Positions 23,896-34,756 of a stretch of 64,000 nt of DNA are shown piece by piece. The DNA is taken from contig CM061063.1 in assembly GCA_030762895.1 (NCBI GenBank), positions 55,755,196-55,819,195 of the forward strand. The letters are read 5' to 3'. Source of the DNA: Sophora flavescens. Its lineage: Eukaryota; Streptophyta; Magnoliopsida; Fabales; Fabaceae. The first letter of the stretch is position 1; each line of letters starts with the position of its first letter. The translations under genes were made by a program, and so were the position numbers. Below the pieces are notes generated by a model. That model was not told the origin of the DNA, searched no databases, and saw only the letters and a program-made list of their open reading frames with translations.

Positions 23896-24704
23896 TTTTT
23901 AGCAATGACAGCAGCTACATGAAGTGAGGAAGGGTGAGCCTTGAAGACATAAAGTCCTTTAATGAGTTCACCCTTGCCAATCATCTTCGAGTGACTGAGG
24001 TCCTGCATAAGGAAAGTGTTAGACTGAAAAATGACCGAAACATTTGAGGAGGATAATAAGGCACTAACTGACAGCAAATTGACATGAAAGCTAGGTATGT
24101 AAAGGACATTATGTAATACAAGGTCAGGGCTCAACCTAACAGAACCAGTAGAATGCACAGAAACTAAGGATTTGTTTGGCAAAGTAACAAAAGAATTCAC
24201 TGCAGCAGTGCTAGAGATGAAATTATCAAGACTGCAAGCAATATGACTAGTGGACCCTAAATCAAGAATCCAACAATCACTATGAGAAAGAGAATGTGTG
24301 GTAGAAACAACAGAAAGAACAAGACCTAAGGGAGACTCAATGTGTTGGACCTCATTATTGCAAGGGACAGCATTCTGAGCTAACTGTGAAGAGAGCAATG
24401 AAAGCAACATCTTGCACTGATCAGCAGTTATGGGCATGCTTTGAGAACCAGGCTCTGCTGGTCCAGAGACTTGATGAGCAGAATTCAAGGATTTAGACTT
24501 ATAGCCTGGTGGATACCCATGAATCTTGTAGCATCTGTCCTTAGTGTGTCCTATGAGACCACAGTGAGTGCATATTGGGCGATCTTTCTTGCCATGTTGC
24601 TTATTCTGTGAAGCTCTTACTGCAAAAACAGCTTGTGTATCATTGTTCACAGAAGAAGCACCTATCTCTTGATGCTTCTCATCTTGAACCACCAAAGAAA
24701 ACAC
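23880..24704 (-). pseudogene. Copia gag C-terminus and protease
   Basis: The open frame starts in the late gag (DEKHQEIG after VFSLVVQ) and holds the nucleocapsid knuckle CTHCGLIGHTKDRCYKIHG. A linker leads to the aspartic protease entry, CWILDLGSTSHIA. Copia proteases normally have D-S/T-G here, and this copy has D-L-G, so the active site is altered. The protease body (VNLLSVSALL) follows. The frame runs 300 codons to 23802 but loses sense past 23895. Confidence 0.85.
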
Positions 24705-24793
24705 CTTATCAGAAAAAAGGATACAAGCTGTAAGCCTGGATGATCTGAGGGTTGAAGGAACAAAGGATTCGCAAAATCATCTTGATTTGCCAT
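24705..24793 (-). pseudogene. Copia gag N-terminal stub
   Basis: An ATG at 24793 opens MANQDDFANPLFLQPSDHPG, a typical plant copia gag start. After 'LQLVS' the frame jumps directly to late gag sequence in another frame, so roughly 200 gag residues, including the capsid-forming UBN2-like domain, have been deleted. This explains why the element is only 4.2 kb long. Confidence 0.8.
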
Positions 24794-24923
24794 TGATGAA
24801 GGAATCGAGAGCACAGAAAAAAGAATTTCTGGATTGGAAAGAAAACTTGAAGGAACTCAAAAATGGACGATTTCTGATAGAGAAAGGAAAGAAGAAATCA
24901 GAATGCGGAAGAAGAAGGAAAAT

Positions 24924-24938
24924 GTTCTCGTGATACCA
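24924..24938 (-). other. Copia primer-binding site
   Basis: TGGTATCACGAG adjoins the 5' LTR on the minus strand. TGGTATCA is the usual match to the 3' end of initiator methionine tRNA in plant copia elements; the bases after it diverge. Confidence 0.75.
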
Positions 24939-25037
24939 TATTAGAATGAAGAAGTGATGAATGAATAATGATTCATTAATCTGCAGATTCTATTACAGAA
25001 TAGAGCATATATACAAGGTGGATACATATAGCTAATA
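24939..25037 (-). repeat. Copia 5' LTR with 90-bp internal deletion
   Basis: This 99-bp LTR matches the 188-bp partner at both ends but runs from GGTGGATACAT straight to ATAGCTAATA. The missing 90 bp is bounded by ATACAT on both sides in the partner, so the loss went through a 6-bp repeat. Confidence 0.9.
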
Positions 25038-27390
25038 ATAGGTGTAAATTTTAATTGAAATCTTATGTTCATGTTTCAAAATATAAACAGCATACAAAAA
25101 AAAGCAATTAAATCAAATGAATTCATAGTCATGACATGTCAAGTTGTTATTTATTATTATTATTATTTATTATTATCATTGATAATAAGTTTTTTTTTAT
25201 TGTGATTGATAATAAGTTTTTATTAATTATTTCAATATGGTAAAGAAAGAAAGAATTGGAAACTGTAGTGGTGGTGCTAGATGTTTTGGGAAAATTGCAT
25301 CATCAATTATCATATATGGCTCTGGTTATAAAGTTTTTATTTATTTATTGAGGTGTCTGGTTAAAAACTTAAAGGTCGTCTTTAATTAATTAGTATATAA
25401 AAATAATATTGAATAAAAACATCAAACAGCTGAAGAAAAGTAATTAAAGAATGGAGGATACCTTGGTTCACACCAAAAAAGAATGGAAGAAGAGTTTCTG
25501 GCAAAATTAAGATAGAGTGAGATAATGAGATAGGGAAAAAAAAGAGGAGGAAATAAGAATACATGTTTATTTTTATTTTTATTTTTATGAGAGAATACAT
25601 GCTATTGTTAATAGTGACCTTAAACACTGATTAAGGAATTAATAAAAAATATTAAAAAAATAAATATCACACTTTTTGATATATTAAAAATAAAAATATT
25701 TTAATATAGAATTTTCTTTCACAATTAATTCCTTAACCATTGCTCTAACATTCCTCAATAATATAATTAAGCGCACTAGATGACAAGCAAATGAACAGCT
25801 TTCAAAGACAGCCCTCGAATTTTATAAGATTTTATAACTAAAGGTTGTGAGATGAGTGGGGGCCAAATAATGACTCCAAGGAATGTTTCATGAAAGAGGG
25901 TCAAGATCCATGTCAACTCCACCCCACCAGAGGATGGAAAAGGTCACTCGTATTTAGGGTCACATACCACTCACTTGCGAGTCAAATTCTTTAATTTTCG
26001 CCCCTTATCGTCATCACCGTAGCCATCATAATCGTGCTAATAATCTTAGCTAGCTACGCGCTTTGTGTTCTTTATGGTTGAAAATTCCCACAAATTTTCA
26101 GATCAAAGAATTTCAACCAAAGTCAATGAAAAGAAAGATGGTCACATGAGGCACACATGCGTCAAATCCAAATTTCTCCCGCTGAAGTTCGAAATTTCTA
26201 ATGCTCTTGCATTTGTGAGTGATGGGGTTGGTAAGGATGAAGGGATTAAACAGGTTTCAGAATGATATATAGGAAATTAGGAATACTTTCACACACTTGT
26301 ATTGAAAGTTTGGGGGTTTGTTTATATATGTCGAATGAATATAATCAATCATATAATGATGTGGCCATTCCTCAGGGGCATGTGTATTGTTTTGTTACTC
26401 TCTGAATATATAATTAATAGGAAGTCACTAGAGAATAAAATTTATTATTAAAAGGGATCTTATCTGAACAAGAACCTTTTTTATCTACCTAAGATGTAGA
26501 AACACGGTTTTTTTTTTTTTGTCAAAATTACATTAATTGAGACGACATATATTTCTTATATAGTATGACTCAAAAAATTGTTTCATATATTGTCTTTTAA
26601 AATTATATCCATACAACCCATAGTACCATTGGTGAGCTAACTTTTTCAAAGTAGTTGATATAGGTCTGCGGCAGTCCAGATGAGGCAAGTGGAAATCTTA
26701 GTTGGTTTCGTGGGAAAAGTATGTGATTGGTGGGGAGAGGATTTTTATTCCAAAAATATTTTAATTCTTGGTGGGTGAATAACCAGCATATAATATTAAA
26801 ATAGAACAAGAGAATATGCGTAGAGTCAAGTAACATGATAAGCCTGGGGAAAAGAAAAATAACAGGACAAGCTTGAGTTCCACTAGGTCTAATTTGTTAA
26901 TCAAGTTCAATTGTAGACTTGTAGGTAGCGATGTATTAGGGCATGAACAAGGCCGCAGAACAGTATAGTGAGTTCATAATGGGTCTATGAACTAAATCCT
27001 TCATATTAATCTTCGATCTTACCAATTATTCTTATTAATAAATAAAGAATTTATTAATTAATTTTCACGCATTAAAATATATGTTGAATTTTTTTAAAAT
27101 ATTTTTTTACTGAGTATTATGATATAATTTTATTTTTAATAAAATATAACAAAATATTTATGATATTTAGATAAATACACAGATTCAAATTCTACACATT
27201 TCTCATTAGTCCAAACCCTCATCGCTTACTCTCACCAACTTTGACATCTGATGCTTTTGTAAGCACTCTCATCGCCATGACTAAAGAATTGTGGAGCTAT
27301 CCGGTGTAAACAAGGTCATCACAGATAGTGGTGGAGAAAATTCAAGCTTCTAGTTTGGGCTTGTCCCCCGTAAAGACTGGTTTAGCCTGA

Positions 27391-27594
27391 TTTTTTTTTT
27401 GTTGGTTACTGGAAGTTTAGGTGAGCTGGATTCCTATGACTCATTAGGGTCAGGGTAGGCTTCACGGCTCAAAGAGTGTTTACGTACAGAGGTACTTACA
27501 AATTATCCACCAACAAGGTCTTCATATCGATAATGAGATTCGAACTCACGACCTTGTGAGTTATGAGCTGTATTGTTACCAACTGGACCAACCT
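27391..27594 (-). mobile_element. SINE (tRNA-derived)
   Basis: On the minus strand it starts GGTTGGTCCAGTTGG with box A TGGTCCAGTTGG at 27591-27580. Box B GAGTTCGAATCTC follows at 27547-27535, spaced 33 bp apart. The copy ends in a ten-base A-run (plus-strand T-run 27391-27400). It is about 205 bp, a normal plant SINE length. Such copies are transcribed by RNA polymerase III and spread with LINE enzymes. Confidence 0.72.
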
Positions 27595-28303
27595 TCGTTG
27601 GCTATAATTTTATATTGCTAATTTTATAATTTTATATTGCTCATTTTATTTTTTCGTTTCCTCTTCATGAATTCTATTCTTGTCTCCTCTTCATGAATTT
27701 TATTGCTCATTTTATTTTTTTCGTTTTAATTGAGTCTTATGAGTCATAACGGGTTACCGGAGCTAAGACAAACTGGTATTCTATTCATTAATAGTTACAC
27801 TTGATTTAATTAGTTTCAAATTTAGTTAATCAGTTAATTATTATTATACTACTAAATTAAATACAATTTATTTAATCATCGTAACAATATAATTTAGACA
27901 TAATTGAAAAATAACAAGTACACAACTAGTCAACTACACACAATCCTCCATTCCCCATCTCTTTCCCCCCTCCTTCCTCCTCAAACTTCCCCCTCCCTCT
28001 CTCTCCCAACTCCCAAACAATCCTAACAAAATAAAAAATGATTTAATTAGCAAAATCCTTGTTGATTAATTGAAGTCAAAGGCTTTCATTCTAGGCCGTT
28101 CAATATGCGCCCGAAGGTTCACCATCTACGTTAGTCAAGCTCTAAAATTATCTCAGTTGAATTGTATGAAAATGTTATAGTTTGTTGACTTATGACTAAG
28201 CAATTAGCTAGCAAAGAATGAGATGGTCCATTGGAAGAACACTACCAACATGGATGAATTTAAGTGGCGAATAGATGTGGATCCCTTCTTCCAACATGTT
28301 ACC

Positions 28304-28519
28304 CTACAAAAAATTCATTATTTAGTGATCCATTTAGAGATCTAAAATTTCAAATCTGTCACTAAATCGATCGCTACACATTAGCTACTAGTGGTTTAAA
28401 GACTAGTTCAAATCGGTCTCTAAATTGATTACAAACTTATTTAACGACTGATTTAGAGACTGACAATTGACCAGAAATTCGATTTATAAATCGATAGTTA
28501 AATAGCAAATTTTTAGTAG
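28304..28519. mobile_element. CACTA-like MITE
   Basis: The left terminus CTACAAAAAATT and the inverted right terminus CTACTAAAAATT enclose 216 bp. Inside are repeated 'ttagagac' and 'aatcg.tc.ctaaat' words in both orientations. CTACAA...TTGTAG ends are related to CACTA (En/Spm) termini. The 3-bp target duplication is not clear. Confidence 0.5.
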
Positions 28520-30365
28520 TTATAAATTATATATAGAAAGAAAAAGGGAGGAGATAGCCCTGTTAATTGCATTCACACGTACATGTGGGTAAAAAATATC
28601 TGGTGCAACAGGGAGAGAATTAATTAAACACCAATTAGTCTACTTACGAAAGTTTTCGTTACAGCATATCCAAACAAATTAGTCCATGTTGATGTATTTT
28701 AGTGATATCCTTGCTTAATGAATCTGTTAATATAGTTAACAAAGACAGTTTGGTCATGTTTGATATGTAAACCAAGCCATTATGACCCTTTAATTTGGCG
28801 TGCAAGGAACGGTACGTGTTTCAAATTCAACCCCTGATAAACTTTGTGCTGAGTTGACAAAATTCAAAGAAAAGAATTAAAAATATAGGAGACTTGGTAA
28901 CAAGTCAAACACGTTGCCTGATTAATTAATAAAAACACATGGACCATTAGACCTCAACTCTAAATTGAAGCTAACATGCTGTCCTAATCTTCCTCCCACT
29001 TTCATTTTCCTTGTCTTAATTTGTTTCTGCTAGTACATTTATTTTTTGTATCCTTTCTTATTCATCACATATCACTCGTGTGGCTGTACATGTGTTCCCC
29101 TCCTACCATCTCCCTCTCTCTTTTCAGTCACACTCATGTGGGGGGAGGTCATCACTCACTACTTTGTGTCTTCACACACATGTTCGTCCCTCCCTTTTTT
29201 TTTATCGGTTTGTCAGTTTGCACACCTCAAGCTTACTTCAATATGACCTCATATTTCTTTAAAGCACTATAATCATATTAATTTGACAGATCATTGTACC
29301 AGATATTTGTCAAGATCCTAATTAATTTGTTCAAAATGATAAGGGGCAGAATTGATCCCTAAGTTACTTATAAATTTTCACTTGTTAATTAATGATTGCC
29401 TAGACACACCAAATAATGCATCCAAAAAACCTAGCATGCATGCTGTGAGAGGACTGTGTACTTAATTAGTCGATTTGTCCGAGATTGTTTTCTTGTCTTC
29501 CTTTGGCATTAATTATGAGTCATTAAGTGGAGCTATTTATCATTCTGTTAATCATAGGGAACCCCTATTTAGCATCTTAGTGACTTCCACGTTACAGCAT
29601 ACACAATGTGTTGGCTCCCAATATCCAAGGGTCCTTATTGCAAAGATATTTGCTGAGTGGAACCAATTAGGCAACCCAAGTTACTCAATTCAAGTTAGAG
29701 AGCGATTGTCAAAAAAAATCTAATTCAATAATACTGTAAGCACTATAGAACATGTATTTGTCAATTTGTAACTTTCTTATAAAGATAGGCAGGCACATGT
29801 CCTTGTTTGACCTTTTCCAATTGTCAACCAATCCCACTGATTGAATAATGATGCAATTAATAAGTGATGTGCCCAAATCCCTAATTGAGGATCTTTCATA
29901 GGAATATCATTCAAACAAGTACTGTAGTTTATAATATTGGTATTTGATAACTCTTGTCTTGCATTGCATATTGCATATACTAGCTCTGTTTAATTCAGCT
30001 GCAATTTTGGGGATATGGTTTGAGAATAGAGGAGGGTGATGGTAGGTAGGGGTGGCCAAATGATTAGGACGGCAGAATATTCAAAAATGTGTCACTTTCA
30101 GGGCTCTGACTCTTATGAAAACGCAGCCTACAGCTACAGCGGGATTGGAAGTGGGACCCAAATGTCGTCGCACGCCTGCACGCCGCGTGGAGCCCACAGG
30201 TTGACTCACGTTTCAATTTGCTTGTTATTTTATGTTATTATACTATAATAATAACCATACAGACTAAGTCACAAAGATGACTAATTATAATTCTTTTTTT
30301 AATTTTACACTTTGAAAACAATATTATATAAGTATGGACTATGTTGATTAGATTATAGCTTATTT

Positions 30366-30904
30366 TAGGGTTGGGCTAAGATGCATCACCCATATTTTAT
30401 ATCACTCACTACATCATTCATATGTGATAAATTTTGGACCAATCAAATTGCCACATGAGTTTGGTCAAAATTTCAAACTTTCTAGTTGTATTTCTACTTT
30501 AGTCAAATATATGAATACAATATATTGTAATATAATATATGTACTCTTTGTATTCTCAAATTTAACCCATATTAAAATAATGTTTTTTGATAAAAAAATT
30601 GATTATATTAAAAAATAATATTTTAATATGAATTAAAATAATGTTCGTTGTCAATAATATTTTGCAATATAATCAGTTTTTTTAATCAAAGAACATTATT
30701 TTAATATAGGTTAAATTTACGAATACAAAGAGTACATATAGTATACTACAATATACTGTATTCATATAGTTTGACTACGGTATAATACAACTAGAAAGTT
30801 TGAAATTTTGACCAACCTATGTGACAATTTGATTGGCCCAAAATTTGCCACATGGGTGATGTAGTGGGTGGTGTAAAATGTGGGTGGTGCACTATAGCCT
30901 CGCC
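30366..30904. mobile_element. Foldback MITE with 250-bp arms
   Basis: GCTTATTT occurs at 30358-30365 and 30905-30912. Between them the left half and the inverted right half align over about 250 bp with few mismatches, for example 'aatttcaaactttctagttgtat' (written here as one arm's word) and 'tactctttgtattc' on both arms. The loop between the arms is short. The 8-bp duplication suggests a hAT-type insertion. There is no coding capacity. Confidence 0.85.
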
Positions 30905-31534
30905 GCTTATTTGATTAATTTATAAATTTGTTTGACTGAAATAAATGAATTTGATAAATTTTGAAGCCAATTTAGAATCGATATTTAAGTTAGCGCCAGT
31001 GCCAATTTGGCTCTTTTTATTCATTGGTATTGCTTCTCATTGGAGCTTGAAGGAGGGAATTTTCTTATTCATCCCTCTTCACCTTCATGAAATTTCTTCT
31101 ATCCTTTATCTTTGTTTTTAGGTTTGTAGTCATGTTTAGCTAAAACCTTCTTAATTTGTTAGAATGTGATTGAGTTATTATTTGAATATTTTCCTTCGAT
31201 GTGGTAATTGCTATGTTTAATTCTTTTGATACTTGGTCACCATTTAAATGATTAATTTGTTAGGTCATATTTATATGTTAGGAATAATGAGATAAGTGTT
31301 GTGCTTGGCCTTGCAATTGCTTTTGTGAATGAAGTTAATATAAGAATAAGTAACTTAGTTATGATCTTTGCTTAAATTAAACACCGACATATAAGTTTAT
31401 TACGATAGTCACATACGACACACCAGGCCAAAACATATAACCATAGTATAAATCATCATCAATATATCAATACATTTTTAACCAAGGGGAATTTATACCC
31501 AATAATCACCATAAGTTGTAAAAATGCATGTACG

Positions 31535-31650
31535 TGGGTGGCACGTCTGCCTTAGCGCGTTGGCACGTCTTCTGTCATTAACATGGTGGCACATCTGCCG
31601 TATACGTGGTGGCATGTCTGCCATTAACATAGTGGCACATCTGTTGTTAA
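31535..31650. repeat. 23-bp tandem repeat (about five copies)
   Basis: The unit is close to GGTGGCACRTCTGCC plus an 8-bp tail such as ATTAACAT. It occurs at about 31535, 31558, 31584, 31608 and 31631, with single-base changes. It runs straight into the GGGA repeat. Confidence 0.8.
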
Positions 31651-31677
31651 GGGAGGGAGGGAGGGAGGGAGGGAGGG
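31651..31677 (+). repeat. (GGGA)n repeat with G-quadruplex potential
   Basis: Seven GGG runs separated by single A residues lie on the plus strand. Four or more G-triplets with one-base loops match the classic G-quadruplex pattern. Confidence 0.85.
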
Positions 31678-32463
31678 AAATCTTGTCTTTTTGGGTAGTA
31701 TGTTCATGGGATAAAAAGTTGCCTCATAGTTCGGTGATGAACACAATTTTGGGTTTTAAACCGATCCCTTACCTTTTTTTTTGTCTTGTCTCATGATCAT
31801 TTTTCAAATCGAATAAGGAACAAAAAAAAATTATGTTGTCTAGTCCCTCATATTTTTGCAAATCTAACACAACCTAATCACCATCGTGATTCGTAAAGAG
31901 AAAATAGTTTGTTTTTTTATGATTTGGAAAAAAAAAAAAGGAAAACTCGACAAAACCCCACATATACTGGAAATCTCTAATTTAGACAAAAAAAAAGCAT
32001 ACATTTACGCAATTGTTGCAAAATTGCATAAGCGTGTAGATAACTTGAGAGTCTAATTTAAGAATCAAAACATAAGGAAAAAAAATCAAATCGAGTATTT
32101 GTCAACATGATGAATTTGGAAGTCCATATAGATGAATTAGCCCGCAAATTGTGGGCCAGAAAAAATTTGAAATTTTCAACTTCACCTTTACCCTGAAAAT
32201 GATTAAATTTCACAGGGGAACTAATAAAAAAAAGAAAAAGAAATCCTGAAGAGGAAATCACGAACAACGATCATTTTTTTTCTTTTAAAGATTATGTTAA
32301 TGTAAGGACCATAAAAATCTATAAATCTATGATATTTTAAAATATATTCTTGGTTCTCTAAATTAATTGTACGTTTTAAGGTAGTCCTCTAAGCAATAAA
32401 TGCTTCATTTTGATTCTTAATTAAGAATGTTAGTCAGTGTTAATTTTCATTGTTGGTGGCGAG

Positions 32464-33084
32464 AATCTCTTGGCGGAGGAGTAAAACCCGGCCACCGAGC
32501 TTGGATACCCGATCTAACCCAGATATTAAGGATAAGATATTGATATTATCTTCAATAATCCTGATATTATCTCAAATAACCTTATACGGTTAAGAGATCA
32601 ATTTAAGATATCATCTTAATCAATCCGGATATTATCTCACATAACCTTATCCGGTTAAAAGAGATAATATCCCTTAAATTAACGAAATCACATCTCAGAA
32701 GATTTAAGAGATAAAAGGAAATATATCCAGATCTCTTAAAGATATGGGGATCCTATTATAAAAGGAGGAGAACCCAAGAGAGAGACTCACTTTTGACTGA
32801 ATCCCGATAACTCTCCCTTAAGCGTTTTAGAGAGACCAGCTCGACCAAAAGACTATTGAAGAGTCCTTGCTCGCCGGTATTCATCGGATACAAGATTAGG
32901 GGATCGACATCACCGTATGGCCAAGGGTTGAACCTAGAACTACGTCTGGCTTTGATTCCCATTGGGATACGTAGGACCGGAATACAACATTCTGTCAAGC
33001 CATAATCTAAAACAACCCCCATTGTTCACTCTTGGTTTGATGTTCTACGGCGAGATTCCGGCAAGTCGGATCTCGACAGGAACA
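32464..33084 (+). repeat. Tat element 5' LTR
   Basis: It matches the 3' LTR from TGG at 32471 to the end CAGGAACA, but its first eight bases (AATCTCTT) differ from TGTGTACT in the partner, so the 5' tip is lost or rearranged. A TATA box ATTATAAAAGG lies near 32756. Confidence 0.9.
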
Positions 33085-33086
33085 TT

Positions 33087-33104
33087 TGGCGCCCACCGTG
33101 GGGC
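33087..33104 (+). other. Tat element primer-binding site
   Basis: TGGCGCCCACCGTGGGG begins three bases after the LTR end. TGGCGCC-type tRNA complements are usual for this group of plant Ty3/gypsy elements. Confidence 0.8.
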
Positions 33105-33190
33105 CGAGGAAAAACTTTCCCCGGTTCCACAAGAAAGCTTGATGGTGACTACGCGGAATGATCCTAGAGGAAGGGCGAACAGCATGAACC

Positions 33191-34747
33191 ATGAAGATCA
33201 CGAGGCCTCGAACACGCACCAGAACCACGACAATCACCCCCCATCCCGTCAATGAAGGTAACCCTCGGCTGGGAGAGGTTATGGCACAGCTAAGGCAGCT
33301 GTGGAAGAAGAATGAGGAGATACGTGCGCAGAATCAAAGGCTTTTAAAAACTCGGAAAAGAGAAAGATCAGTGACACCTTCCGAGGAAGAGCAATCCTCA
33401 CCCGAGGCTCGCCAAAAGGATCCATCCTATGTACCTTCTCCTTGGGAAACTAACCGGCCATCCAGGACCAAACCTCCCCCAGAGGCTTCAGAAGCTAAAT
33501 CTTGTGCAGAAAGGACTATCCAAAAAGAAAGGGTAATGGACCGACGGCCGAGGTTGCCGTTCATGAATGACATCGATGAGGTAATCATGCCTAGACATTT
33601 CAAGCCCCTTAACATCGATAAATTCAATGGCACCACTGACCCAGCCGAGCACATAGAATCCTTTATTTCGTCTGTTTACTTGGTGACCGATTCGGAAGCC
33701 GTCATGTGCAAAGTTTTTCCAACCATTTTGCAAGGCCCTGCCTTAACCTGGCTTATGAATCTACCACCTCGGTCAATTGATTCCTTTGATGTGCTCGTAA
33801 CTAAGTTCACCGCACAATTCGCAGCAAGTCGAAGGCATAAAAGGCACTCGATCTCGCTGGTGAATTTTAAACAAGAAAGGAATGAATCACTCAGAGATTA
33901 TATGACTCGTTTTAATGCCAAACAAATATTAATTCCCAACATGAGCTTGGAACTCTGCCTTTATATCGTCATGGGCGGTCTGAAGCTGGGGCCATTCTTC
34001 GAGTATTTATCCCAAAAACCACCTAGAGATTTTGAAGAGTTGCAGGAAAAAGCTACAGGTTTCATGAACTCGGAAGAGATGGTAGAATTCAAAAGGAGAG
34101 AAAGAGGTTTTGAAGACAAGAACTCGGTTCCGAGCAAAGAAAGAAATAGGGGGGCTGATCCACAAAAGGCCCAAAAGACCAATGAAAGGAGATTGTCGGA
34201 GAGGCAACCCAGGTACCAGTCTTATACACCGTTAAACCGATCTCGGGCAACCATTCCCTAGGAGGTGTGCAACGCCGAGTTACTCACCTTACCTCGACCG
34301 TCCAAAAGGCCGGCCAATGCTGACAGAAGTAAAGAATGCATGTGGCATCAAAACTATGGTCACTCCACTGAAGACTGTAGAGCAACCCAAGAAAAAATCG
34401 AGGACTTGGTATGGGCTGGTCGTCTTGACCGTTTCGTTCGCCGAGATGATAATGGAGGCGGACCAGCTGGTTGTAGACGACGGAGACGCGGTTATGACAA
34501 CCGTAACCGAGATGCAAACCTGCAAGGAAACAATCAGAGCAGAGATCGGTTGAATATTCAAAGGGCTCTTAATGAAGAATCAGAAGGTGGAGTCAGAGGG
34601 GTCATCAATACAATCTCGGGAGGATTTGCAGGTGGAGGAACGACGAGTTCAGCGCGTCATGTAAAAGCCCTCCGATCTGTCAACACGGTGTCTGGAAAGC
34701 CTACAATGACAAGACCTCCAATAACTTTCACGGATGATGATTTCTGA
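33191..34747 (+). pseudogene. Tat element gag
   Basis: One frame runs from 33191 to the TGA at 34745, broken only by a TAG at 34259-34261. The capsid core reads RHFKPLNIDKFNGTTDPAEH, QGPALTWLMNLPP, FTAQFAASRRHKRH and NESLRDYMTRFN, the retrotransposon-gag pattern. Downstream is a zinc-knuckle of the Tat type, CMWHQNYGHSTEDC, and then a basic tail. Gag would form the particle that packages element RNA. Before the core is an acidic and basic, probably coiled segment (QLRQLWKKNEEIRAQNQRL). The frame ends just before the nested insertion, and a related sense resumes after it. Confidence 0.88.
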
Positions 34748-34756
34748 GGGGTGGAT

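Larger units (their letters stand above)
20874..25037 (-). mobile_element. Ty1/copia retrotransposon with TATTAG...CTAATA termini
   Basis: The 4,164-bp element is flanked by ATAGG at 20869-20873 and 25038-25042. Its LTRs begin TATTAG and end CTAATA instead of TG...CA. Next to the LTRs are a polypurine tract and a primer site, listed separately. Gene order on the minus strand is gag, protease, integrase, RT, RNase H, which is Ty1/copia order. Deleted gag, a mutated protease motif and frameshifts make it non-autonomous, yet the RT/RNase H frame is still open over 836 codons. Confidence 0.95.
25043..32463. other. AT-rich intergenic spacer
   Basis: No host gene was recognised. The spacer contains one SINE, two MITEs and simple repeats, each listed separately. 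Small open frames near 26.1, 29.1, 29.5 and 30.1 kb have no domain, no codon pattern and no matching splice signals. Confidence 0.6.

Noticed and set aside
27535..27591. A tRNA gene
   Set aside because: Box A and B are present but no cloverleaf can be drawn; it is a SINE head.
30036..30248. Plus-strand 70-codon frame with GC-richer sequence
   Set aside because: No domain; may be a conserved noncoding or promoter piece but nothing in the sequence proves it.
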